IMG/VR virus record: IMGVR_UViG_3300047564_000582
Location: 1-30,118 of that record
Source: a virus
Reading direction: 5' to 3' (one strand)
DNA length: 30,118 nt
In this document: in pieces, positions 7,018 to 13,906 of the stretch
How the letters are laid out: each line of letters starts with the position of its first letter
How positions within the stretch are numbered: the first letter of the stretch is position 1
Program-made: the position numbers and the translations under genes
Notes under the pieces: generated by a model
What the model was told of the DNA's origin: nothing
Database searches by the model: none
What the model saw: the letters and a program-made list of their open reading frames with translations, nothing else

Positions 7018-8126
7018 TGCGTTTTTTAGAATTTCTCAACACTCCAAAAAAAAATATTCTCACTGAAGCTGCTAAGGTAGGTCGCGAGTTTCAGCATCTT
7101 GAGGATCTTGTGTTTGTTGATGGATCAGAAGGCGCATTAGAAGCAGCAGACATACTAGAAAAACTAGGCAGCAATGCAGATGATGTAGCCATTAAGTGGG
7201 ACGGCAATCCTACAGTATACTGGGGCAGAGAACCTAACGGTGAGTTTGTGCTAGTGGGCAAAAACGGCTGGGGAAGACAAAAATCAACTGATCCAGACGA
7301 TCTAGCTAACTTTATTAAAAGTTCAGGCAAGGGCGAAGACTGGAGAGAAAAGTTTGGTAATGACATGGCACAGATTTTCCGCATCATGGAAGGTGCTACG
7401 CCACCAGACTTTCGCGGTTATGTGTTCGGTGATTTGCTGTATCATCCCGGCAAGCCTTATCAAGACGCAGACAACAAACTAGAGTTTACACCTAACCTAG
7501 TCACTTACTCCGTAGACAAACGCAGTACATTAGGCAAACGTATTGCTGGCAGTAGTGTAGGTGTTGCTGTACATGGCAAATACGAAGAGTTCGGTAGTAA
7601 GAGCGGTGAACCTATATCGGATGTTGGCGAACTCAACAGTGGTGATGCTGTTGTGCTAGGACAAACCTACGTAACTCATCAACCCAAAATCAATGTTGAT
7701 GAAGTAAAAGAAATACGTGCTATGGTGCAACGTAATGCACAGGCCATAGACAGTTTCTTAGAACCACAGGCCGGTCTAAGTGATATGAAGAATATTATCT
7801 ATACCTATGTTAACCAAATGAGTCGCAGTCGCCAGCTTAAAAATCTAGAAACAGGGTTTTTTGATTGGCTAAGTACAGGTGGCAAAGTTAGCCCCAACAA
7901 ACAAGCAAAAATACAGGCTATGTCGGAAGCTAATCCCAAAGCATTAGCTGCAATCTTTGGATTAGTAAAACGTATTATGGCAGCTAAAGATCATGTTATT
8001 GATCAACTTGATTCAGCAGATGCAGATGTTACAGCAACTACCAGAGGCGAAAAAGGCGGAGAAGGTTATGTGGCTCTTGGCAGCAAGACCAAACTAGTAC
8101 CAAGAACACGCTGGCAACCAAACTAA
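7017..8126 (+). CDS. Ligase-like covalent nucleotidyltransferase fold with capsid-targeting-type leader
   Basis: 369 residues. The core shows the order of covalent nucleotidyltransferases (DNA/RNA ligases, capping enzymes): motif I KWDGNP with candidate nucleotidyl-lysine K60, an Arg at about 71, a strand YVFGDLLY near 135-142 as motif III, EGYV near 349-352 as motif IV and KTKLV near 357-361 as motif V. There is no OB-fold after motif V, unlike full DNA ligases. The N-terminus MRFLEFLNTPKKNILTEAAK resembles T4 capsid-targeting leaders and carries an LTE/A site at 15-18. Similar proteins are common in cyanomyoviruses. Activity and substrate are unknown; RNA or DNA end sealing or nucleotidylation are options. 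Confidence 0.7.
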   Translation: MRFLEFLNTPKKNILTEAAKVGREFQHLEDLVFVDGSEGALEAADILEKLGSNADDVAIKWDGNPTVYWGREPNGEFVLVGKNGWGRQKSTDPDDLANFIKSSGKGEDWREKFGNDMAQIFRIMEGATPPDFRGYVFGDLLYHPGKPYQDADNKLEFTPNLVTYSVDKRSTLGKRIAGSSVGVAVHGKYEEFGSKSGEPISDVGELNSGDAVVLGQTYVTHQPKINVDEVKEIRAMVQRNAQAIDSFLEPQAGLSDMKNIIYTYVNQMSRSRQLKNLETGFFDWLSTGGKVSPNKQAKIQAMSEANPKALAAIFGLVKRIMAAKDHVIDQLDSADADVTATTRGEKGGEGYVALGSKTKLVPRTRWQPN

Positions 8127-8135
8127 GGAACAACT

Positions 8136-8840
8136 ATGCTACTGAGAAAACTATTTGAAGCGCCAGCAAAAAGAGCTGTACTAGCATTTGGTAGATTAAA
8201 TCCGCCCACTGTAGGACATGCTAAGTTAGTTGACACTATCGCAAGCATAGAAGGTGATCACTATCTTTTTCTTAGCCATACACAAAAGCCTAAAACAGAT
8301 CCGTTAGACTTTCAAACCAAACTAAAGTTTGCCAAGCAGTTTTTTCCTAGCGTAGTTGTAGGTGATATTGGTGTAAAAACTCCTGTGCAGGCATTAGAGT
8401 TACTTCAGAGCAAGGGTTATACAGACATTATATTTGTAGCAGGTTCGGATCGTGTAGAAGGTTTTCAAAGTCTGTTTGATACTTATAATGGCCAGCCTGA
8501 TAAAACTGGTAAAGTACCATTTAAGTTTAATTCAATACGTGTAGTAAGTGCAGGCGAACGTGATCCGGATGCAGATGACGTAAGTGGCATGAGTGCTAGT
8601 AAAATGAGAGCACTGGCTGCACAAGGCGAATTAAATTCATTTGCTCAAGGTGTTCCTGACAAAAAGCTAGCCAAGACTATGTATGACGCTGTTCGTCAGG
8701 CTATGGGCATTAAGGAAGATGCTAGTGCTAGACAAGAATACGAATTTCATAAAAAGTTAGATAAACTTGTACACAAAACATTTGGTACTCGTCCAGAAGA
8801 AAAGAAAACGAAGAAAGACAAAAAATATGGACGAACTTAA
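8136..8840 (+). CDS. TxGH nucleotidylyltransferase (NMNAT/cytidylyltransferase superfamily) with leader
   Basis: 234 residues. FGRLNPPTVGH (18-28) is the nucleotide-binding (H/T)xGH motif, and SGMSASKMR later matches the ISxTxxR-type second motif, so the Rossmann-like nucleotidylyltransferase fold is well supported. The GRxNPP form is nearest to NMN adenylyltransferases and phage cytidylyltransferase-like proteins; the substrate is not fixed by sequence. The first residues MLLRKLFEAP give an LFE/A site at 6-9, like T4 internal-protein leaders. The C-terminal 40 residues are lysine-rich and look disordered. AAGGA lies 5 bases before the ATG. It follows the ligase-like gene directly, so the two may act together. 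Confidence 0.8.
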   Translation: MLLRKLFEAPAKRAVLAFGRLNPPTVGHAKLVDTIASIEGDHYLFLSHTQKPKTDPLDFQTKLKFAKQFFPSVVVGDIGVKTPVQALELLQSKGYTDIIFVAGSDRVEGFQSLFDTYNGQPDKTGKVPFKFNSIRVVSAGERDPDADDVSGMSASKMRALAAQGELNSFAQGVPDKKLAKTMYDAVRQAMGIKEDASARQEYEFHKKLDKLVHKTFGTRPEEKKTKKDKKYGRT

Positions 8841-9057
8841 TTATATAAAAAAACTAGCAGGTATAACCAATGAATTCACAGGCTATAAGCCATACAATGA
8901 AAATATATCTGTCACAGGCACAGAAAAAAAGCGTATAGAGCGCGAACGCAATATACAACCAGGCACTGAAGAATGGTTTAAGCTGTGGTTTAGTTTGCCG
9001 CACATGACCGGAGCACTAAATCAGCAGCCTGGATTTAGAGGACGTAAAAAGAAATGA
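8827..9057 (+). CDS. Small conserved phage protein with MDELxYIK start
   Basis: 76 residues from ATG 8827, overlapping the previous gene by 14 bases; a TTG far upstream is in frame but not needed. It opens MDELNYIKKLAGITNEF, a short amphipathic helix of a type repeated in marine myophage structural proteins, and contains a conserved-looking block PGTEEWFKLWFSLPHMTG before a basic C-terminus (RGRKKK). The MDELxYIK start is found again as a fragment at 12254. No enzymatic motif. A core- or capsid-associated role is inference from neighbours. Confidence 0.65.
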   Translation: MDELNYIKKLAGITNEFTGYKPYNENISVTGTEKKRIERERNIQPGTEEWFKLWFSLPHMTGALNQQPGFRGRKKK

Positions 9058-9272
9058 AACGGTTTTTTAAACGCTTATGGAGAGGTTGGTTCCCACACTA
9101 TTATCTTTATCTAACACATAGAGGTAAAGAACATGCAATCTATGTAACTGATTTTAAAAAGCTTACACCAAAGAAGATAAGCGGATATAACAAAGACCGT
9201 GAATATTTTGAGTTTATTAGTATAGAGCCTATGGAATATTTTATTGAAGAATACAGGGATGATTTAGTGTGA
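9054..9272 (+). CDS. Small basic protein of unknown function
   Basis: 72 residues, joined to both neighbours by 4-base overlaps (ATGA before, GTGA after). It starts with a basic aromatic stretch (MKRFFKRLWRGWFPHYYLYL) and continues with short strands (HAIYVTDFKKL) and an acidic end (EYFIEEYRDDLV). It is not clearly a membrane protein, since the hydrophobic run is short and broken by His/Pro. No family recognised. Tight coupling supports it being a real gene. Confidence 0.55.
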   Translation: MKRFFKRLWRGWFPHYYLYLTHRGKEHAIYVTDFKKLTPKKISGYNKDREYFEFISIEPMEYFIEEYRDDLV

Positions 9273-9688
9273 GAGAATATATTAAGATCATAGAAGCAGC
9301 AAACAAAGGTTGTCCTATTGCAACTCAAGATATTGATGTAAATCTTAAAAATCGTCAAAAAGGTATTGACGATTATTTCTACGGTCCTGCTAATCCCGAT
9401 GAACCAGGTAACTATTGGAAATCAGCAGCCAAGCGTTGGGGCATAGACGAAAAAACTGCAAAAACAATGAAGTGTGCTAATTGCGCAGCATTTGATGTTT
9501 CAGATAAAATGTGGTCTTGTATAGAATCAGGTATACAAGGTGATGACAAAGATGTTGATGCAATGGCAACTATACATAAATCAGACTTAGGATACTGCAA
9601 CTTCCTGCATTTTAAGTGTGCAGGTACAAGATCGTGTACTGCTTGGGTTACAGGCGGGGCCATTGACAACAAGGATCGCACCCAATGA
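9269..9688 (+). CDS. Cysteine-rich HiPIP-like protein with leader
   Basis: 139 residues from a GTG start overlapping the preceding stop (GTGA). The cysteines are CANC (about 69-72), one in MWSCIESG, then a C-terminal cluster YCNFLHFKCAGTRSCTAW. CxxC followed by spaced cysteines ending in a C-x2-W pattern recalls high-potential iron-sulfur proteins, in which four Cys hold a 4Fe-4S cluster; zinc binding is an alternative. There is no Tat or Sec signal, unlike periplasmic HiPIPs. The N-terminus MREYIKIIEAANKG gives an IIE/A site at 7-10, matching neighbouring leader-bearing proteins. Redox or structural role unknown. Confidence 0.6.
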   Translation: MREYIKIIEAANKGCPIATQDIDVNLKNRQKGIDDYFYGPANPDEPGNYWKSAAKRWGIDEKTAKTMKCANCAAFDVSDKMWSCIESGIQGDDKDVDAMATIHKSDLGYCNFLHFKCAGTRSCTAWVTGGAIDNKDRTQ

Positions 9689-12168
9689 AGGTACAAGAAT
9701 TATTTGAAAATGGTAACTTAGGGTTAACAATCTTTGACATTGATGATACGCTGTTTAGGACTACTGCACAAATCAAAGTTGTAAAAGACGGCAAGATTAT
9801 TAAAAGCCTAAACAACCAAGAGTTTAACACTTATAAACTACAGCCGGGCGAAAGTTTTGATTTTGGTGAATTCCAAAATGCAGAAAAGTTCAACAAAGAA
9901 AGTATTCCAATTGAACCAATGATTGCTAAACTTAAAGCAATAATAAACAATGCAGGCAATAGTAAAGTTATCATGCTTACTGCTAGATCAGATTTTGATA
10001 ACAAAGAACTATTTTTAGATACATTTAGAAAATATGGCATTGACATGAGTCGAGTTCATGTGCATCGTGCAGGCAATCTCGGAGGATCACCTTCACAAAA
10101 CAAAGCTGTATGGATTAGAAAATATTTAGATACAGGTAAGTTTGCTAGAGTGCGTCTTTATGACGATGCTATGAGCAACATCAAAATGTTTATTAATCTA
10201 CAAAAAGAATATCCTGATGTAAAGTTTTTTCCATATTTTGTAACTCATGAAGGCAGTATCAAAACCATAAGAGAAGATGGCCGTATTGTAAAGGGCGTTA
10301 ACACTACAGTTGATGTAGGTCCTAACGAAATTAAAACTCAAGCAGCTAAGTTTGGTAATACAGTAGATCGTGATGGACGTCCACCTACAATGAGCAAAGC
10401 TGTAAAAGGCAAATCAACTAATGTGCTGTATAATCTAGGTTTAGCAGAAAGCAGTGAGCCAAGATACACTGCCAAAGAGTGGGCTATCATGGAAGGTGGC
10501 CATAGTTTAGAAGATATAAAATCACAGCCAAAAAAACCAGGTAGAATTTTTTCTGCATTAGATGAATACGAATTAGAAGATAGACATCCTAACGAACGTC
10601 CTGTCGGGCCGGAAATTAAACCTACTATGCCTAAAGGTACTATTCGTGTAAAAGTGTCAGATGTTTACGATTGGTACAAACTAGGACAACACATAAGTGA
10701 CTTAGAAGGACTGGGCAAGCATGACTTTGGTAAAGGCCCACCTGAGGCTGTTATATCTTTTGGCAGCGAAGATCAAGAACACAAATATATAGCTTTACTT
10801 AAAAAGTTAGGGCTAGATATTATCGACGTTGATCCCGGAGAACACGGCGATATAAAAGGTATTGAGAAAGACTCTAACTATAATGTCGGAGAAAACTTTG
10901 TAGATGTCAAAAAAACAGATAACAAAAACTATTTGTTACAGCTAGAGCGTGACAAACGTGCTGGCATGTTAATATTGCATATTTTAGATAAAGACACCGG
11001 TAAACGAACAGAAGTACGTGGCAAAATGGGATATGAAACCAATGGCTACGACCCAAATGATAAACTGCATCAACTGTTGGACAAAGTAGGAAAAAGTGCC
11101 AGTGTAAGCGACCTTATGAATGGCGATGTTGTTAGTATCAACCCACGTCATCCAGATGGTGCAAGTGCAAAAGCAGCCGCTGACCGTGCTCACAACGAAG
11201 CGTTTGATACCGAGGTCAATTGGGTTAAGGATATGGACCGTGACGGTATAGAAGTGTTTGCTACAAAAGTTGACGATGCTTACATAGAACTTACTTATAA
11301 ACGTATGGCTAATGATGATGTATATATTGCGTTTAGTAGGGGCGGGCGTAGCAGTGTCACAGGCGAAGGCGGCCAAAATAAAATATTTGGTGCTGTTATA
11401 AATCATATTACACAACACATTGGTAAACTAAAACCACCAAGAATAGTGTTCAGTGCGTTTAAACCTAACACTGGTCCGTTTGGAACTAAAGATACTACAA
11501 GAAGCAGTCTTTATCGTAAAATGGTGCAACGCTTTGCTGGTCAAAACGGTTATGAATATGATGTAGAAGATACTGGCAACGAAGATACTTTTATTCTTAC
11601 TAGAAAGAATGTAGAAGAAACTAGATCATTTCAGCCACAAACAACACCGCTACAAGCACTAGTATTAGAATATTTAACTTTTACATCAACTGGTATAATG
11701 ACCATAGTCAGCGACGGTGCTAAATCTCCGCAAGCAGCAGAAGAACTTAAAAAAGTATTTCAAACATTAAATCAAAGTAATAAAAAATTACAAGCTGTTG
11801 CCAACGACAAACAAAAACTAGAAGCAAACAAGACTGCTATATTAAAAAACATTTACGATATGATGACCTATGCTATAGCACATCTTAAAGCAAACATGAT
11901 TCCACAAGAATTTGATTCTAAAAAGAAACAAATTAACTCAGTACTGACCAAATATAATGACCTTACTAAAAATGAATCTGTTGAAGAAAACTTTGCAGAT
12001 GGTAAGAAGCCTGGACGTAAAGGGTTAGCCAAACGCAGCGGAGTAAATACTAAAGCAAGTGTAAGTAGTTTAAGAAAGACTGCTAAAAACAGTTCAGGTG
12101 AAAAGCAAAGGATGGCACATTGGCTAGCGAATATGAAAGCAGGTCGCAAAAAAGCGGCAAAGAAATAG
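9685..12168 (+). CDS. Large multidomain virion-type protein: HAD hydrolase plus further modules
   Basis: 827 residues, coupled to the previous gene (ATGA). The leader MKVQELFENG has an LFE site at 6-8. A HAD phosphatase-like domain follows: motif I FDIDDT (17-22, nucleophile D18), motif II Thr in MLTAR (about 97-101) and motif IV YDDA (159-162). Around 318-385 is a separate module (VSDVYDWYKLGQHISDLEGL, then GPPEAVISFGSEDQEHKY). At about 505-640 is a mixed alpha/beta domain (GIEVFATK, AYIELTYK, IVFSAFKPN, SLYRKMVQRFA) with an acetyltransferase-like strand/helix rhythm. A basic C-terminus (about 780-827, SSLRKTAKNSSGEKQRMAHW then ANMKAGRKKAAKK) could bind DNA. The HAD call is firm; the others are tentative. 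Confidence 0.7.
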   Translation: MKVQELFENGNLGLTIFDIDDTLFRTTAQIKVVKDGKIIKSLNNQEFNTYKLQPGESFDFGEFQNAEKFNKESIPIEPMIAKLKAIINNAGNSKVIMLTARSDFDNKELFLDTFRKYGIDMSRVHVHRAGNLGGSPSQNKAVWIRKYLDTGKFARVRLYDDAMSNIKMFINLQKEYPDVKFFPYFVTHEGSIKTIREDGRIVKGVNTTVDVGPNEIKTQAAKFGNTVDRDGRPPTMSKAVKGKSTNVLYNLGLAESSEPRYTAKEWAIMEGGHSLEDIKSQPKKPGRIFSALDEYELEDRHPNERPVGPEIKPTMPKGTIRVKVSDVYDWYKLGQHISDLEGLGKHDFGKGPPEAVISFGSEDQEHKYIALLKKLGLDIIDVDPGEHGDIKGIEKDSNYNVGENFVDVKKTDNKNYLLQLERDKRAGMLILHILDKDTGKRTEVRGKMGYETNGYDPNDKLHQLLDKVGKSASVSDLMNGDVVSINPRHPDGASAKAAADRAHNEAFDTEVNWVKDMDRDGIEVFATKVDDAYIELTYKRMANDDVYIAFSRGGRSSVTGEGGQNKIFGAVINHITQHIGKLKPPRIVFSAFKPNTGPFGTKDTTRSSLYRKMVQRFAGQNGYEYDVEDTGNEDTFILTRKNVEETRSFQPQTTPLQALVLEYLTFTSTGIMTIVSDGAKSPQAAEELKKVFQTLNQSNKKLQAVANDKQKLEANKTAILKNIYDMMTYAIAHLKANMIPQEFDSKKKQINSVLTKYNDLTKNESVEENFADGKKPGRKGLAKRSGVNTKASVSSLRKTAKNSSGEKQRMAHWLANMKAGRKKAAKK

Positions 12169-12322
12169 ACTTTTATACTTTTTATGTGCAAAAACACAAA
12201 GAGCACGAAGCCCGTGCAGCATCAACTGACGACCGACAGGAATTTTGGAAACAATGGACGAACTTGAATATATCAAAAGACTTGTAGAAATAAAACATAA
12301 AAGCTAAAAGGGATAAAAAGAA
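12169..12322 (+). other. Short intergenic gap with gene remnants
   Basis: The gap between two virion-type genes has no full gene. It holds a 5-bp GC hairpin (GCACG 12203-12207, CGTGC 12213-12217), a frame encoding a charged peptide (KEHEARAASTDDRQEFWKQW) with no good start, and the short frame at 12254. Together these look like the decayed end of a former gene. Confidence 0.45.
12254..12307 (+). pseudogene. 17-codon MDELEYIK fragment
   Basis: ATG 12254 opens MDELEYIKRLVEIKHKS and then stops. Its first eight codons repeat the start of the gene at 8827 (MDELNYIKKLAGI) at both protein and DNA level (ATGGACGAACTT identical). No Shine-Dalgarno site of note precedes it. It may be a truncated paralogue of that gene or a functional micropeptide; truncation seems more likely. 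Confidence 0.4.
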
Positions 12323-13159
12323 ATGATAGTAAATGAGATTATCACTGAACTGGGAAGAGAAGAAAAAGCCAAAACAGCTGGCAACATTTTTATGAGATTT
12401 GGTGTTAAAAAACCTATTGCTACAGCAGGCGGTGGCGACGAACCTTATCTAGTAGGTTATGCAGGATTTGCTAATACACCAGCAGACCTAAAGTTTGCGG
12501 ATGCAAAATGGAAGTTCTATAATCTCAAAAGCAAAGAAGATTTAGTAAACGCTATCAAAAAAATGTTGGCTGATAAAACCTTTACAGCAGCAGGCGGAGT
12601 TACAATATCTATAGACACACCTTCGTTAGCTAATAGATTTTCTCATCTAGGTGAATTCTTAGGTTGGGTAGAGCGAGCCAGCAACGGCAAAGTAAAAGTC
12701 GAATACAAAGAAAAAGAAAAGTCTGACAAGGTTGACAATAAGGTTACTGTAAAAGGTAAGAAAAAAGCGCCAGACGCATCATGGGGCAGTGCCGACGCAC
12801 GAGTTGAACCAGCAGCAAAGAAAATCACAAGGCACTTTACAGTTACTAGTCCAAGACTAATGGGCATGTTACGTAAAAACGATCGTGTGATGCAGTATTT
12901 TAAACCAAACGCAAATGAGTTTGTAATGGGACCAAAAGACTTTGATGCATTTGTAAAAGCATTTGGTCGTGAAGATATAAAGATTACTAAAAAGTTTAGC
13001 GAAGACATTGTCGAAACAACTTCAGCAGGATCAGTAGCTGCTGTATCTATGGGCGTCGGACCTGTATTATCAAGACAGCCTAAAAACGCCGACGGTACTG
13101 CAAAAAACGCACTAGATATGGTGTCTAATAAAAAGAAACCAAAGAGTAAAAAAGCATAA
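12323..13159 (+). CDS. Probable internal/core virion protein with leader and TTSAGS motif
   Basis: 278 residues. The start MIVNEIITELGREE carries an ITE site at 7-9 and resembles the short leader of T4 Alt (MELITE, from memory). The body has a folded N-terminal part (about 20-125), a lysine-rich linker (about 126-150), a second folded part (about 165-235) and a tail with ETTSAGSVAAVSMGVG. That TTSAGSVA motif recurs, in my recollection, in core or internal proteins of marine T4-like phages. The end is basic (KKKPKSKKA). AAGGGAT lies upstream at 12308. No enzyme signature is visible. Capsid interior location is inferred. Confidence 0.6.
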   Translation: MIVNEIITELGREEKAKTAGNIFMRFGVKKPIATAGGGDEPYLVGYAGFANTPADLKFADAKWKFYNLKSKEDLVNAIKKMLADKTFTAAGGVTISIDTPSLANRFSHLGEFLGWVERASNGKVKVEYKEKEKSDKVDNKVTVKGKKKAPDASWGSADARVEPAAKKITRHFTVTSPRLMGMLRKNDRVMQYFKPNANEFVMGPKDFDAFVKAFGREDIKITKKFSEDIVETTSAGSVAAVSMGVGPVLSRQPKNADGTAKNALDMVSNKKKPKSKKA

Positions 13160-13162
13160 ATA
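13155..13162 (+). promoter_or_regulatory. Candidate T4-type late promoter element
   Basis: CATAAATA overlaps the stop of the preceding gene, 26 bases before ATG 13189, and matches TATAAATA at seven of eight positions. The same TAAATAC core occurs at the 1298 candidate. It would serve the 13189-15432 gene group. The evidence is limited to this short match. Confidence 0.35.
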
Positions 13163-13188
13163 CTACTAATAAATCCGCGGAGATACCA

Positions 13189-13596
13189 ATGGCTAATAAA
13201 GCAAAACTAGATGATAAAAAGAAAAAAACTAACGAAGGCTTAGGCGAACTGGCTGACATGGCAGAACGTGATCATGAAGTGCAAATGGCTCGTGCTGAAC
13301 TTTACAAGATTGCAAAATATGCAATTAAACTACACGATCTGTTAAAAAATGTAACCGAAGCAGAAGGTATTGAAGGCTGGCAACAAAGTAAGATTACCAA
13401 AGCAGCAGATTACATGGGATCAGTTTATCATAGTTTAGAGTATGATAAAAAAGTTGCACCAGAAAATAAAATAGATCCAATGGTTATGGCACAGGCTGCT
13501 AAAGAATCAACAGATCCCTACAAATCACGGTTACACAGCAAACTTGCTGAACACAAACTTACTACAGTTATAACTAAAGCAGTCAAAAAGAAGTAA
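13189..13596 (+). CDS. Helical conserved virion/core protein
   Basis: 135 residues, almost entirely helical and charged. A lysine-rich start (KAKLDDKKKKTNEG) leads to a long helix (DHEVQMARAELYKIAKYAIK), then GIEGWQQSKITKAADYMGSVYHSLEY. The tail SRLHSKLAEHK is similar to the C-terminus of the protein at 13907 (DMLYAKLAEKK). This DHEVQMAR family is one I recall as nearly universal in marine T4-like phages near head genes. A scaffold or core role is inferred. GGAG at 13179-13182 lies 6 bases before the ATG; the stop is fused to the next start (TAATG). Confidence 0.65.
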   Translation: MANKAKLDDKKKKTNEGLGELADMAERDHEVQMARAELYKIAKYAIKLHDLLKNVTEAEGIEGWQQSKITKAADYMGSVYHSLEYDKKVAPENKIDPMVMAQAAKESTDPYKSRLHSKLAEHKLTTVITKAVKKK

Positions 13597-13904
13597 TGAA
13601 AAAACTTGATATAGAACAAGCCGAACCGATTCGTAAAAAGTTTGCCCCAGACTGGGAGATTCGCAAAGGTAAGTATCTATACAAAAAGGTAGCATTTGAT
13701 GATTATAACAGTGTGCTACGTTTTTTAATGATTATAGAAAATCCACAGGTAAAACTAGATCATTTTGCTGATATAGGGTTCTTCTACAACGAAGTTATAC
13801 TAATGATATATACTCACGATGTTGGCGGACTTACACAACTAGACTTTGAACTAACACTTTATATAGACAATGCACTGCGTAAAATGGATGCTAAAAGGAT
13901 ATAA
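13596..13904 (+). CDS. Pterin-4a-carbinolamine dehydratase-like protein with altered active site
   Basis: 102 residues, the usual length of PCD/DCoH. The layout matches: a strand pair, FDDYNSVLRFL (helix 1), DHFADIGFFYNEVILMIY, then THDVGGLTQLD and a final helix ending at ID. In active enzymes the signature is HHP about 17 residues before the TH of THD. Here it reads HFA (56-58), so one catalytic His is Phe and the Pro is lost, while His74 remains. Dehydratase activity is therefore doubtful; a binding or regulatory role, or acting on another pterin, is possible. It lies among virion genes, away from folE. Confidence 0.72.
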   Translation: MKKLDIEQAEPIRKKFAPDWEIRKGKYLYKKVAFDDYNSVLRFLMIIENPQVKLDHFADIGFFYNEVILMIYTHDVGGLTQLDFELTLYIDNALRKMDAKRI

Positions 13905-13906
13905 CA

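Noticed and set aside
10984-11418. 144-codon open frame on the minus strand
   Set aside because: It lies wholly inside the 827-residue gene, has no ribosome site, and its protein is Cys/Phe/Ile-rich as expected for an antisense shadow. Other minus-strand frames in the window have the same character.
12184-12253. Short frames in the 12169-12322 gap as genes
   Set aside because: They run 20-35 codons, lack ribosome sites and end within the next fragment; treated as remnants.
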